Source of the DNA: Flavobacteriia bacterium
Lineage (GTDB): Bacteria; Bacteroidota; Bacteroidia; Flavobacteriales; Schleiferiaceae
Length of the DNA stretch: 22,153 bases
Direction: 5' to 3'
NCBI GenBank assembly: GCA_949516455.1
Contig: CATILC010000049.1
Span: forward strand, 1-22,153
Part shown: positions 7,022 through 14,106 of the stretch, one piece after another
Layout: every line of letters starts with the position of its first letter
How positions within the stretch are numbered: position 1 is the first letter of the stretch
The notes under the pieces: model-generated
Database searches by the model: none
Told to the model about the DNA's origin: nothing
Seen by the model: the letters and a program-made list of their open reading frames with translations, nothing else
Made by a program: the position numbers and the translations under genes

Positions 7022-9100
7022 GTGACTGAAGATCTAAAAAAGCGTTACGTCAACCGAGATCTGAGTTGGCTTGAATTCAATGCCCGCGTGCTGCAGGAGG
7101 CCGCAGACCCCTCTGTGCCACTGATCGAACGCTGGCGATTCCTGGGAATCTTCTCCAGCAATCTGGACGAATTCTACCGTGTTCGTTTTGCCAGCATCAA
7201 GCGCATGGGTCAGATGGCTCGATCCAAAGCGCTCATTCGCGATCTCACGGGCTACACACCCGAAGAACTGTTGAATGAGATCACCAAGAAAGTGCGCCTG
7301 CAACAGATCGAAGGAGAGCGCATTCACGATGAGCTCGTGGAACTTTTGGACAAGGAGGACATCCGCTTTGTCGATGAACAGGAACTCACCAAGGGGCAAA
7401 AGGAATTCGTACGCAGATATTTTGTCGAAAAGGTCAGTCCATTGGTCTTTACCCTGATGATCGACGAGCTGGACAAGCTGCCAGAGCTCAACGATAAATC
7501 CTTTTATCTGGCCATCAAGATCCTGCGAAACAAAGAGCCCGAAAAGCCGCGTTATGCATTGATCGAGGTGCCGGCGGCCATGATCGGTCGATTTGTGGAA
7601 CTGCCGAGGTATGGAAAGCGCTACATCATGTATCTGGAGGACCTGATCCGATACAACCTGAACTACATTTTTTTCATTTTTGATTTCGACCAGATAGAGG
7701 CCCACGTGGTGAAGATCACCCGGGATGCCGAACTCGATCTGGACAATGATGTGGGGCGAAGCTGGCTGGAGAAGATGAGCCGCAGCATAAGGGATCGAAG
7801 GACGGGTGATCCTGTGCGATTGATCTACGACCAGGACATTTCCCCCGATCTGCTCCATTATCTGAAGAAGCACATGGAACTGGACGATCTGGACAGCTTG
7901 ATCTCCGGTGGCAGATACCACAACAAAAAAGACTATCTGAATTTTCCGAATGTAGGAGGTCCGGAGCTGGAAAACCCGATTTTGCCCGCCTTGAGGCATC
8001 CACATCTGGATCTGGAAAAGAGCCTTTTGGAGGTGATTCGGAAAAAGGATGCCCTGCTCGTGCTGCCCTACCACAGCTTTTCCTATTACATACGCCTGCT
8101 GCGAGAGGCGGCCATCGATCCGGCCGTGCAAAGTATCAAGATCACGCTCTATCGTTTGGCCAGTCAGTCCCGCATCATCAACGCGCTCATCAATGCGGCA
8201 AAGAATGGAAAGGAGGTCACCGTGGTCATTGAGCTGCAGGCCCGCTTCGACGAAGCGAACAACATCCGGTGGACCCAGGAACTCAAGCAGGAAGGCGTCG
8301 AGGTCATCTTTGGCGTCCGAGGCCTGAAGGTCCATTCCAAGGTGTTGCTGATCAGTAGGAGAGAAGGGGGAAAGATCAGGGATTACGCAGCCATTGGCAC
8401 GGGTAATCTGAACGAGAGCACAGCCAGGATCTACACTGATTATCACCTATTCACATGCGACAAGCGCATCAGCCGGGATCTGAACATGCTCTTCGAATTT
8501 TTTGACTCGAATTATCTGCAGCAGAATTACGAGCATCTGGTGGTTTCTCCGCATTTCACAAGGAAGAAATTCTATGCACTGATCGATCGCGAGATCGAAC
8601 ACGCCAAAAATGGTCGACCCGCCGCGATTCGGATGAAGCTCAATGCGCTTGCCGACATAGGCATCATTGACAAGCTCTACGAGGCCAGCCAGAGTGGCGT
8701 TCGCATACAGTTGATCGTACGTGGGATCTGCTCTCTCATTCCAGGGAGAGAGGGACTGAGCGAGCACATCGAGGTGATCAGTGTGGTCGATCGATTCCTC
8801 GAACACATGCGCTTGTACTATTTCGAGAACAACGGAGATCCCTCTGTATTGATGGGATCGGCAGATTTGATGACGCGAAATATCGATCATCGGGTGGAGG
8901 TACTTGTACCCGTCTACGATACGGATATTCAACAGGAATTGCTGGAGCACTTCAACATCTACTGGCGGGACAACGTGAAGGCGAGACTTCTTGATCCTGA
9001 ATCGCAAAATTCCTATCGACCGTCCTCAGACGAAGCCTGTCGGGCACAAATAGACCTCCACACTTACTACAGAGAAAAGCTGAAGAAAAAGCGTGTATAA
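7022..9100 (+). CDS. ppk1: Polyphosphate kinase 1
   Basis: PPK1 transfers the ATP gamma-phosphate onto inorganic polyphosphate. The protein opens with KKRYVNRDLSWLEFN, the family's N-terminal signature. The autophosphorylated His is in GLKVHSKVLL (His438, three residues offset from E. coli His435). The second catalytic His is in RFLEHMRLYYF (His595, again offset by three from His592). The 692 residues match the family length. The frame stays open upstream to 6956 inside sixA, but the extra 22 residues look nothing like PPK1. The GTG at 7022, five bases after the sixA stop, is therefore chosen. It is followed after 64 bases by ppx, making a synthesis/degradation pair. Confidence 0.97.
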   Translation: MTEDLKKRYVNRDLSWLEFNARVLQEAADPSVPLIERWRFLGIFSSNLDEFYRVRFASIKRMGQMARSKALIRDLTGYTPEELLNEITKKVRLQQIEGERIHDELVELLDKEDIRFVDEQELTKGQKEFVRRYFVEKVSPLVFTLMIDELDKLPELNDKSFYLAIKILRNKEPEKPRYALIEVPAAMIGRFVELPRYGKRYIMYLEDLIRYNLNYIFFIFDFDQIEAHVVKITRDAELDLDNDVGRSWLEKMSRSIRDRRTGDPVRLIYDQDISPDLLHYLKKHMELDDLDSLISGGRYHNKKDYLNFPNVGGPELENPILPALRHPHLDLEKSLLEVIRKKDALLVLPYHSFSYYIRLLREAAIDPAVQSIKITLYRLASQSRIINALINAAKNGKEVTVVIELQARFDEANNIRWTQELKQEGVEVIFGVRGLKVHSKVLLISRREGGKIRDYAAIGTGNLNESTARIYTDYHLFTCDKRISRDLNMLFEFFDSNYLQQNYEHLVVSPHFTRKKFYALIDREIEHAKNGRPAAIRMKLNALADIGIIDKLYEASQSGVRIQLIVRGICSLIPGREGLSEHIEVISVVDRFLEHMRLYYFENNGDPSVLMGSADLMTRNIDHRVEVLVPVYDTDIQQELLEHFNIYWRDNVKARLLDPESQNSYRPSSDEACRAQIDLHTYYREKLKKKRV

Positions 9101-9115
9101 AGCCTTGCTGAACTC

Positions 9116-9147
9116 TTGTTCTACCATGGGCCTTTGTGTATAATTTG
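9116..9147 (+). promoter_or_regulatory. Candidate promoter for ppx
   Basis: TTG (9116-9118), a 20-base spacer, then TATAATTTG (9139-9147). This is a Bacteroidota-like -33/-7 pair with one extra base in the -7 box, and it also contains a classical TATAAT. It lies in the 64-base gap between ppk1 and ppx, so ppx may be transcribed separately from ppk1. Confidence 0.45.
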
Positions 9148-9148
9148 A

Positions 9149-9159
9149 GAGAAATTCTC
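9149..9159. promoter_or_regulatory. Small palindrome at the predicted ppx transcription start
   Basis: GAGAA-A-TTCTC: perfect 5-bp arms around one base, starting two bases after the -7 box. The expected start of transcription falls inside it. It could be an operator or may be chance; 5-bp arms are not rare. Confidence 0.3.
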
Positions 9160-9164
9160 CCGTT

Positions 9165-10067
9165 GTGCAGCTTTCCAAGATCGGAGGTATCGACATAGGA
9201 TCCAACAGTGTTCGTTTGCTGGTCAGCAATGTGATCCAGGAGGAAAATGAATTGCTCTTCAAAAAATCATCACTGGTGCGTTTGCCCATTCGACTGGGTG
9301 CCGATGTCTTCACAAAAGGAGCCATAGGCAAGCGCAATGTGGAGCGAATGATCTGGGCAATGGAGTCCTTTGACCGGATCATGCGGGTCAATGGTGTGCA
9401 GGCATTCCGTGCCTGTGCCACTTCAGCCATGAGGGAATCGTCCAATGGAGCCAAAGTGGTCGAGCGCATTCGCGAAGCCACTGGTATTGAGATCGAGATC
9501 ATCGATGGGGTGGAAGAGGCCCGCCTGATCTTTTCCACCAGCGTTTTGGAACAATTTAAGACAGAGGAAGATGCATTTCTCTACATCGATGTGGGCGGGG
9601 GCAGCACCGAGTGCACCTTGATCAGAGGAGAGGAGATCACCGACAGCCAGAGTTTCAACATCGGTACGATTCGCCTGCTCAACGGAACAGACAAAAAGTC
9701 GGAATGGAAGGCCATGAGGTCTTGGCTCAAGGAACTGACCGAAGGAATGGACGACATTTCCATGATCGGAAGCGGAGGCAATATCAATCGATTGTACAAG
9801 ATGAGCGGTAAGGGAACGGGTGTGCCGATCAGTCTGGACTACCTGGAGGGGCAGTACGTATTCCTGAAAAAGTTCACGACCGAGGAATTGGTCAAGCGGC
9901 TCGATCTGAACACGGACCGGGCCGACGTGATCGTTCCGGCCACCAAGATCTACATCAGTGCCATGGAATGGGCCGGGAGCAACAAGATGTTCGTTCCGAA
10001 AGTCGGTTTGAGTGATGGCATCGTACGCGACCTCTTCAAACGCGAACGAGGGTCGATCAGCCAATAA
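9165..10067 (+). CDS. ppx: Ppx/GppA phosphatase family protein (short form exopolyphosphatase)
   Basis: A sugar kinase/Hsp70-fold phosphatase that removes terminal phosphates from polyphosphate (Ppx) or converts pppGpp to ppGpp (GppA). Phosphate-binding motifs are visible: GGIDIGSNSVRLLV (from residue 7), FRACATSAMRES (about 85-96), YIDVGGGSTE (140-149) and MIGSGGNINRL (about 200-210). The 300 residues cover only the two ATPase-like domains. The C-terminal helical domain of the roughly 500-residue E. coli enzyme is absent, as is usual in Bacteroidota. The start is GTG at 9165. Position directly after ppk1 favours the polyphosphate substrate, but sequence alone does not exclude GppA activity. 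Confidence 0.92.
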   Translation: MQLSKIGGIDIGSNSVRLLVSNVIQEENELLFKKSSLVRLPIRLGADVFTKGAIGKRNVERMIWAMESFDRIMRVNGVQAFRACATSAMRESSNGAKVVERIREATGIEIEIIDGVEEARLIFSTSVLEQFKTEEDAFLYIDVGGGSTECTLIRGEEITDSQSFNIGTIRLLNGTDKKSEWKAMRSWLKELTEGMDDISMIGSGGNINRLYKMSGKGTGVPISLDYLEGQYVFLKKFTTEELVKRLDLNTDRADVIVPATKIYISAMEWAGSNKMFVPKVGLSDGIVRDLFKRERGSISQ

Positions 10068-10080
10068 GTTCTGTCGATCG

Positions 10081-10107
10081 GAGCGGCTTGAAAACCGCTT
10101 TATTTTT
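10081..10107 (+). terminator. Weak hairpin plus T-rich run after ppx
   Basis: AGCGG (10082-10086) pairs with CCGCT (10095-10099) around an 8-base loop, followed by a T-rich run (10099-10107). It starts 14 bases after the ppx stop. The stem is only 5 bp, so termination would be partial. The T-run is also the -7 box of the thioredoxin promoter. Confidence 0.35.
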
Positions 10108-10119
10108 GTGAAAATTTTC
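10101..10119 (+). promoter_or_regulatory. Promoter -7 box and palindrome upstream of thioredoxin
   Basis: TATTTTTG (10101-10108) is an exact TAnnTTTG box. No TTG is found at the expected -33 distance. A perfect 10-base palindrome GAAAATTTTC (10110-10119) covers the expected transcription start, about 9 bases before the ATG. The box is a good match; the operator idea is an inference. Confidence 0.5.
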
Positions 10120-10122
10120 GAG

Positions 10123-10446
10123 ATGGCGGTACAAACAGCAGACGACAGCAATTTTCAGCAGCTCTTGCAGGAGAATGAATTCAGCGTGGTCAAGTACCAT
10201 GCAGATTGGTGTGGTAACTGTAAGCTTTTCGCACCCAAATTCAAACGCGTGTCCAACGAGGATGCCGTGGCGCATATCGGCTTCATTGAAGTGGATGCGG
10301 AAAAGAACCCCGAGGCCCGCCGGGCGGCAGGAGTGGATAGCCTTCCGTATTTGGCGGTTTTCAATGGGCCTCAGCTCATCGATGGTTCCGCGAGCAGCAA
10401 GGAAGCGTATCTGAGGGAGTTGATCGATAAGACAGTCGCCAAATGA
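10123..10446 (+). CDS. Thioredoxin family protein
   Basis: A 107-residue single-domain thioredoxin, a cytoplasmic dithiol-disulfide reductant. The active site is WCGNC (Trp29, Cys30, Cys33), with Asn in place of the Pro of classical WCGPC. The cis-proline is in SLPYLAVF (Pro75). The open frame extends upstream to 10012 inside ppx, but that part has no thioredoxin character. The ATG at 10123, just after the TATTTTTG box, gives the normal domain boundary. Its stop overlaps the next start (ATGA). In Flavobacteriia this thioredoxin and the following small protein commonly sit beside a 2-Cys peroxiredoxin, so it is a candidate reductant for the peroxiredoxin at 18747. That partnership is inferred. 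Confidence 0.9.
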   Translation: MAVQTADDSNFQQLLQENEFSVVKYHADWCGNCKLFAPKFKRVSNEDAVAHIGFIEVDAEKNPEARRAAGVDSLPYLAVFNGPQLIDGSASSKEAYLRELIDKTVAK

Positions 10447-10682
10447 GGATCGCCGCTATCAAGGAGTTGGTGAGCCGGTATTCGATCGATCAGCTGATCC
10501 AAGCCGAAGAAGCCCTCTTGGATGAAAGGGAAGCGGATATCGACCTGGGCCCGGACGATCCAGGCGACCAGCTCACACACATCAGTGGAGCCCTTGATAT
10601 TCTGCGGGATGTCGAGGGAGGGGCAGACCCCAAGGCAGCACTTCGCAAATTCACTCAACGCGTGCGCAACAGCATTTCCTGA
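10443..10682 (+). CDS. Small DUF6952-like protein
   Basis: A 79-residue acidic, probably helical protein. The start MRIAAIKELV, the central acidic stretch and the C-terminal PKAALRKFTQRV match in pattern the small Bacteroidota protein (DUF6952, as I recall the name) that follows a peroxiredoxin-thioredoxin pair. There are no cysteines, no signal peptide and no membrane segment. It overlaps the thioredoxin stop by four bases, which indicates joint translation. Function is unknown; its genomic partner suggests a role in peroxide or thiol redox. It converges with priA with only 14 bases between stop codons. The family name is held with moderate confidence; that the gene is real is held with high confidence. 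Confidence 0.75.
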   Translation: MRIAAIKELVSRYSIDQLIQAEEALLDEREADIDLGPDDPGDQLTHISGALDILRDVEGGADPKAALRKFTQRVRNSIS

Positions 10683-10696
10683 ACCCTTGGCTGTAC

Positions 10697-13087
10697 TTAT
10701 TGCTGTGGGTCCACGTCAAGGATCACCCGAACGCCCTTCATTGCGGAATGGGCCGACACCTTTTCCAAGGCCATTTTAAGGGTTTCTTTCGTGCGCGTCG
10801 GGGCGCCTTCACGTGCCACTTTTAGGAGGAATTGCCGGAGGTAGCGGTTCTTCAAACGGGCCACAACAGGCTCTTCAGGACCGAGCAGAGAAGCGCCAAA
10901 TATCTGGGTGAGCTCTCCTCCGACCAGACGGGAAGCTTCCTCTACCCGAAGCCGATCTGGATGAGCGAGCACGATCCGGATCAATCGGCTGAAGGGCGGG
11001 TAGTGATATTGCTTTCTGAAGTAGCGTTCCCGCCTGTAGATCGCCTCATGGTCGTGGTCGCGAAGATCCTTGAGCAGGTCGAGGCTGACGTCTTTGGTCT
11101 GCAATAAGACTTTCCCGCCCTCCATTCCACGGCCTGCCCTGCCGCTGACCTGAGCCACCAGTTGGAAGCAGCGCTCGCTGGTGCGGAAGTCGGGGTAGTT
11201 CAGGAGTCCGTCTGCGGAGATCACCCCGACCAGTCCAACATTTTTGAAGTCAAGACCCTTGGTGACCATTTGCGTACCGATCAGCATTTGGGTCTCATTC
11301 CTTTCAAAACGATCGATGAGTTGCTGCATCTTTCGTCGGCTGCGCGTATTGTCCAGATCCAGGCGTTCGATCCCACATTCGGGAAAGAGCTTGTGCAGTC
11401 GTTCTTCAATGCGCTGGGTCCCGACCCCTTTGACTCGATTCGTCCCCAAGCGGCATTCATTGCATTGGGGCCGATACTCTTCGCGATGTCCACAGTAATG
11501 GCAGCGCAGCTGTTGACCAAAGCGATGATAACTCAGGCTGATGTCGCAATTCGGGCAGCCCGGCACATGTGCGCAGTGATCACAGAGAACGTACGGACTG
11601 AATCCTCTTCGGTTTTGGAAGAGAATGATCTGCTCACCTTTCTCCAGCGTCTCTTGTATGGCCTGCAATAGTTCAGGGCCCAACAGTTCCTCCTCTTCCG
11701 ATAGCTGAGACACATTGCACAAACGTATCTCGGGCATCTGGAAATTGCCGTAGCGATGGTTCATCCGAACACAGGCAAATCGTCCCTTTTCAACGTTTTC
11801 CATGCTTTCCAACGAAGGGGTGGCCGAACCCAGGACGATGGAACAGGGACGGTGCATTGCGCAGTAGAGGGCAAGGTCTCGTGCGTGGTATCGAGGTGCT
11901 GGATCCTGCTGTTTGTAGGTGGTTTCGTGCTCTTCATCCACCACGATCAGATCGAGTTCACGGAAGGGCAACAAGAGCCCCGAACGGGCCCCGAGCACGA
12001 GAAGCGGGTCTCCGCGGTTGATCCGTTTCCAGATCCGGCTGCGTTCCGATTCGGGCATCATCGAGTGATAGACCACCACTTTTTCACCAAAGAATCGCTG
12101 AAGGCGCTGGATCATCTGGGTCGTCAATGCGATCTCGGGCATCAGGAACAATGCCTGTCGCTTTTTTCGAAGCACCTTGTCGATCAGGTGGGTGTAGACT
12201 TCGGTCTTGCCGGAGGAGGTCACCCCATAGAGCAGAACGGCCTTGTTTTCTTCAAATCCTTGCTCTATGCCTTCCAGCGCCTTTTTTTGGTCACTGGACA
12301 GGCGGTGCAGTGGATGCACTTCATCTTTGTTGGACTGAAGGAGATCCATCCAGAATTCCTCAAGTACCCCTTTCTTGATCAGGGCATTGAGGAGCGACGA
12401 AGGAAAGGGCCGGGGACAGACCTCTCGACGGGGGAGCTGTCTTTGGCGGCCGCCTTTTTCCAGCAGATGCAGCAGCAATTCCACTTGCCGTGGCGCTTTA
12501 CTCTGCTCGATGAATGCGTGAAGTTCCTCTTCATCCACTTTGGTCCGGATCGCCTTTTCACCGAGTTTGCCCGCTTTGCGGCTCCATCGGTCGTGCAGTT
12601 CCAAAACACCGACATCGATCCAATGCCGGATCCGGGACAAGGGAACCCTGCCTTCCAACCGGTCCACCACTTCCTTCATCTGCAGGCCATCATCGGGCAA
12701 AAAGTCCAAGAAGTGATCCGCTCGCGCCTCTGAGAAGCGATTTCCGGGAACCACCTGGAGCTCGTGGTCGAGTTTCATCCCGGCCGGCAATGCCGCATGC
12801 AGAACTTCTCCCAGTGTGCAGAGATAATAGCCCGCCATCCATCTCCAAAGCGAAAGAGTGAAAGAAGCGATCGGTGGAACATCCTCGAGGACCTCAAGGA
12901 TCTCCTTGGTGGCCTGATTCTCTTTGTCTTCGGACACATGATCCACACATCCGACGAAGTGTTTCCGGCTGGAGAACTGGACCACCACCATCGTTCCCTC
13001 TGCCACTTTTCCCTTCAGCGGTTCGGGGATGGCGTAAGTGAACGTTCCCCGGACGGCCAGCGGCAGTATGACATGCGCCTGACTCAA
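10697..13087 (-). CDS. priA: Primosomal protein N' (replication restart helicase PriA)
   Basis: PriA recognises stalled or repaired replication forks and reloads the replisome. The N-terminal DNA-binding domain (AHVILPLAVRGTFTYAIP from residue 4) leads to the helicase: Walker A GVTSSGKTE (about 286-294), DEEHE (about 382-386) and QVSGRAGR near 610. Eight zinc-binding Cys are visible (CDHC, CPNC, CHYC, CNEC, about residues 500-545). The length is 796 residues. The frame is open up to 13204, but that region encodes the end of pfkA in another frame. I choose TTG at 13087, which gives MSQAHVILPL and overlaps the pfkA stop as TTGA. No terminator is visible after the stop; the DUF6952-like gene converges 14 bases away. 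Confidence 0.96.
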   Translation of the reverse strand: MSQAHVILPLAVRGTFTYAIPEPLKGKVAEGTMVVVQFSSRKHFVGCVDHVSEDKENQATKEILEVLEDVPPIASFTLSLWRWMAGYYLCTLGEVLHAALPAGMKLDHELQVVPGNRFSEARADHFLDFLPDDGLQMKEVVDRLEGRVPLSRIRHWIDVGVLELHDRWSRKAGKLGEKAIRTKVDEEELHAFIEQSKAPRQVELLLHLLEKGGRQRQLPRREVCPRPFPSSLLNALIKKGVLEEFWMDLLQSNKDEVHPLHRLSSDQKKALEGIEQGFEENKAVLLYGVTSSGKTEVYTHLIDKVLRKKRQALFLMPEIALTTQMIQRLQRFFGEKVVVYHSMMPESERSRIWKRINRGDPLLVLGARSGLLLPFRELDLIVVDEEHETTYKQQDPAPRYHARDLALYCAMHRPCSIVLGSATPSLESMENVEKGRFACVRMNHRYGNFQMPEIRLCNVSQLSEEEELLGPELLQAIQETLEKGEQIILFQNRRGFSPYVLCDHCAHVPGCPNCDISLSYHRFGQQLRCHYCGHREEYRPQCNECRLGTNRVKGVGTQRIEERLHKLFPECGIERLDLDNTRSRRKMQQLIDRFERNETQMLIGTQMVTKGLDFKNVGLVGVISADGLLNYPDFRTSERCFQLVAQVSGRAGRGMEGGKVLLQTKDVSLDLLKDLRDHDHEAIYRRERYFRKQYHYPPFSRLIRIVLAHPDRLRVEEASRLVGGELTQIFGASLLGPEEPVVARLKNRYLRQFLLKVAREGAPTRTKETLKMALEKVSAHSAMKGVRVILDVDPQQ

Positions 13088-14055
13088 CTCGACAGTACGG
13101 CAGCCAGATCGAGCAGTTGGTGATCGATGGAAGTGTGGAACTTGGTCGCCTTGCTGAATGGGGTGAAACGGATCTGGTTGTGCACGACTCCGACCATCTC
13201 GCAATTCCGACCGGCCAAAAGCTCCATAATGGCCGAATGGCCCATCCGGCTGCCGATCAATCGGTCGTGTGCGGATGGACTGCCACCGCGCTGGATGTGC
13301 CCGAGAACGACCACCCGGGTGTCGTATTTATCGAAGCGCTCATTGACTTTTTCGGCGACATCGAATGCCCCTCCTGCATCGTCTCCTTCGGCTACGATCA
13401 CGATGGCACTCGACTTCTTTCGATTCCAGCCGCTCTTCAGTAGCTCGATGAGTTCGTCAATGTAGGTGACCGTTTCCGGAATCAGAATGGCCTCTGCACC
13501 CGTAACGATCCCGCTGTGCAGAGCAATGAATCCAGCGTCCCTGCCCATTACCTCGATAATGAACATACGGCCGTGGGATGTGGCCGTATCCCGGATCTTG
13601 TCCACCGCATCCACGACAGTGTTGACCGCCGTATCGAAACCGATCGTATGGTCGGTTCCAAACAGATCGTTGTCTATCGTTCCAGGGCATCCCATGACCC
13701 GGATGCCGTATTCCTCATGGAACACTTGTGCCCCTCGGAACGAGCCATCGCCCCCGATGACCACCAGCCCTTCGATGCCCCGTTTTTCCAGTTGATGAAA
13801 AGCTTCGGCTCTTCCCTCCACTGTCCGAAAGGCTTCACTTCTGGCCGATTTCAAAACGGTTCCGCCCTTCTGAATGATGTTGCTCACATCCCTGGCCTGC
13901 ATGGGCTCAATATCTCCCTCGATCATGCCCTCGTAGCCCCTGTAGACACCGTACATCTCCACACCCCTTGCGATGCCCGTTCGGACGACGGCACGAAGGC
14001 AGGCATTCATTCCTGGTGCATCTCCTCCTGAGGTGAAGACCGCTATTTTTTTCAT
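13084..14055 (-). CDS. pfkA: ATP-dependent 6-phosphofructokinase
   Basis: Phosphorylates fructose 6-phosphate to fructose 1,6-bisphosphate, the committed glycolytic step. The 323 residues match the bacterial PfkA length. The N-terminal loop FTSGGDAPGMN is intact. GGDGS (Gly104) and PGTIDND (Gly125, catalytic Asp128) carry the glycines typical of ATP-using enzymes rather than the Asp/Lys of pyrophosphate-dependent ones, so ATP is the expected donor. The ATG at 14055 gives a perfect N-terminus. It lies 51 bases after the rlmL-like gene and its TGA overlaps the priA TTG, so the three genes probably form one transcript. The coupling with priA looks positional rather than functional. Confidence 0.97.
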   Translation of the reverse strand: MKKIAVFTSGGDAPGMNACLRAVVRTGIARGVEMYGVYRGYEGMIEGDIEPMQARDVSNIIQKGGTVLKSARSEAFRTVEGRAEAFHQLEKRGIEGLVVIGGDGSFRGAQVFHEEYGIRVMGCPGTIDNDLFGTDHTIGFDTAVNTVVDAVDKIRDTATSHGRMFIIEVMGRDAGFIALHSGIVTGAEAILIPETVTYIDELIELLKSGWNRKKSSAIVIVAEGDDAGGAFDVAEKVNERFDKYDTRVVVLGHIQRGGSPSAHDRLIGSRMGHSAIMELLAGRNCEMVGVVHNQIRFTPFSKATKFHTSIDHQLLDLAAVLSS

Positions 14056-14106
14056 GGATTCATATTGATCGGACCTGCTTGTCCAAAGTTCGGAATTGAT
14101 GCGTAT

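Noticed and set aside
7034..8446. A 470-codon open frame on the minus strand opposite ppk1
   Set aside because: It lies entirely within a well-supported ppk1 with intact catalytic motifs. Its translation shows no domain or membrane pattern; it is a codon-bias shadow.
11756..12733. A 325-codon open frame on the plus strand opposite priA
   Set aside because: It is antisense to the PriA helicase core with no recognisable protein features. The same applies to the long frames at 19932-21023 (opposite yidC), 5549-6619 (opposite mazG) and 3221-4072 (opposite mfd).
13088..13204. A longer PriA start inside pfkA
   Set aside because: The extra 39 residues are Pro/Arg/His-rich and are an out-of-frame reading of the conserved pfkA C-terminus. 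The TTG in the TTGA overlap fits the PriA family start.
14084..14091. GAACTTTG on the minus strand as a pfkA promoter -7 box
   Set aside because: One mismatch in the box and no TTG at a suitable distance; cotranscription from the rlmL-like gene is a simpler explanation.
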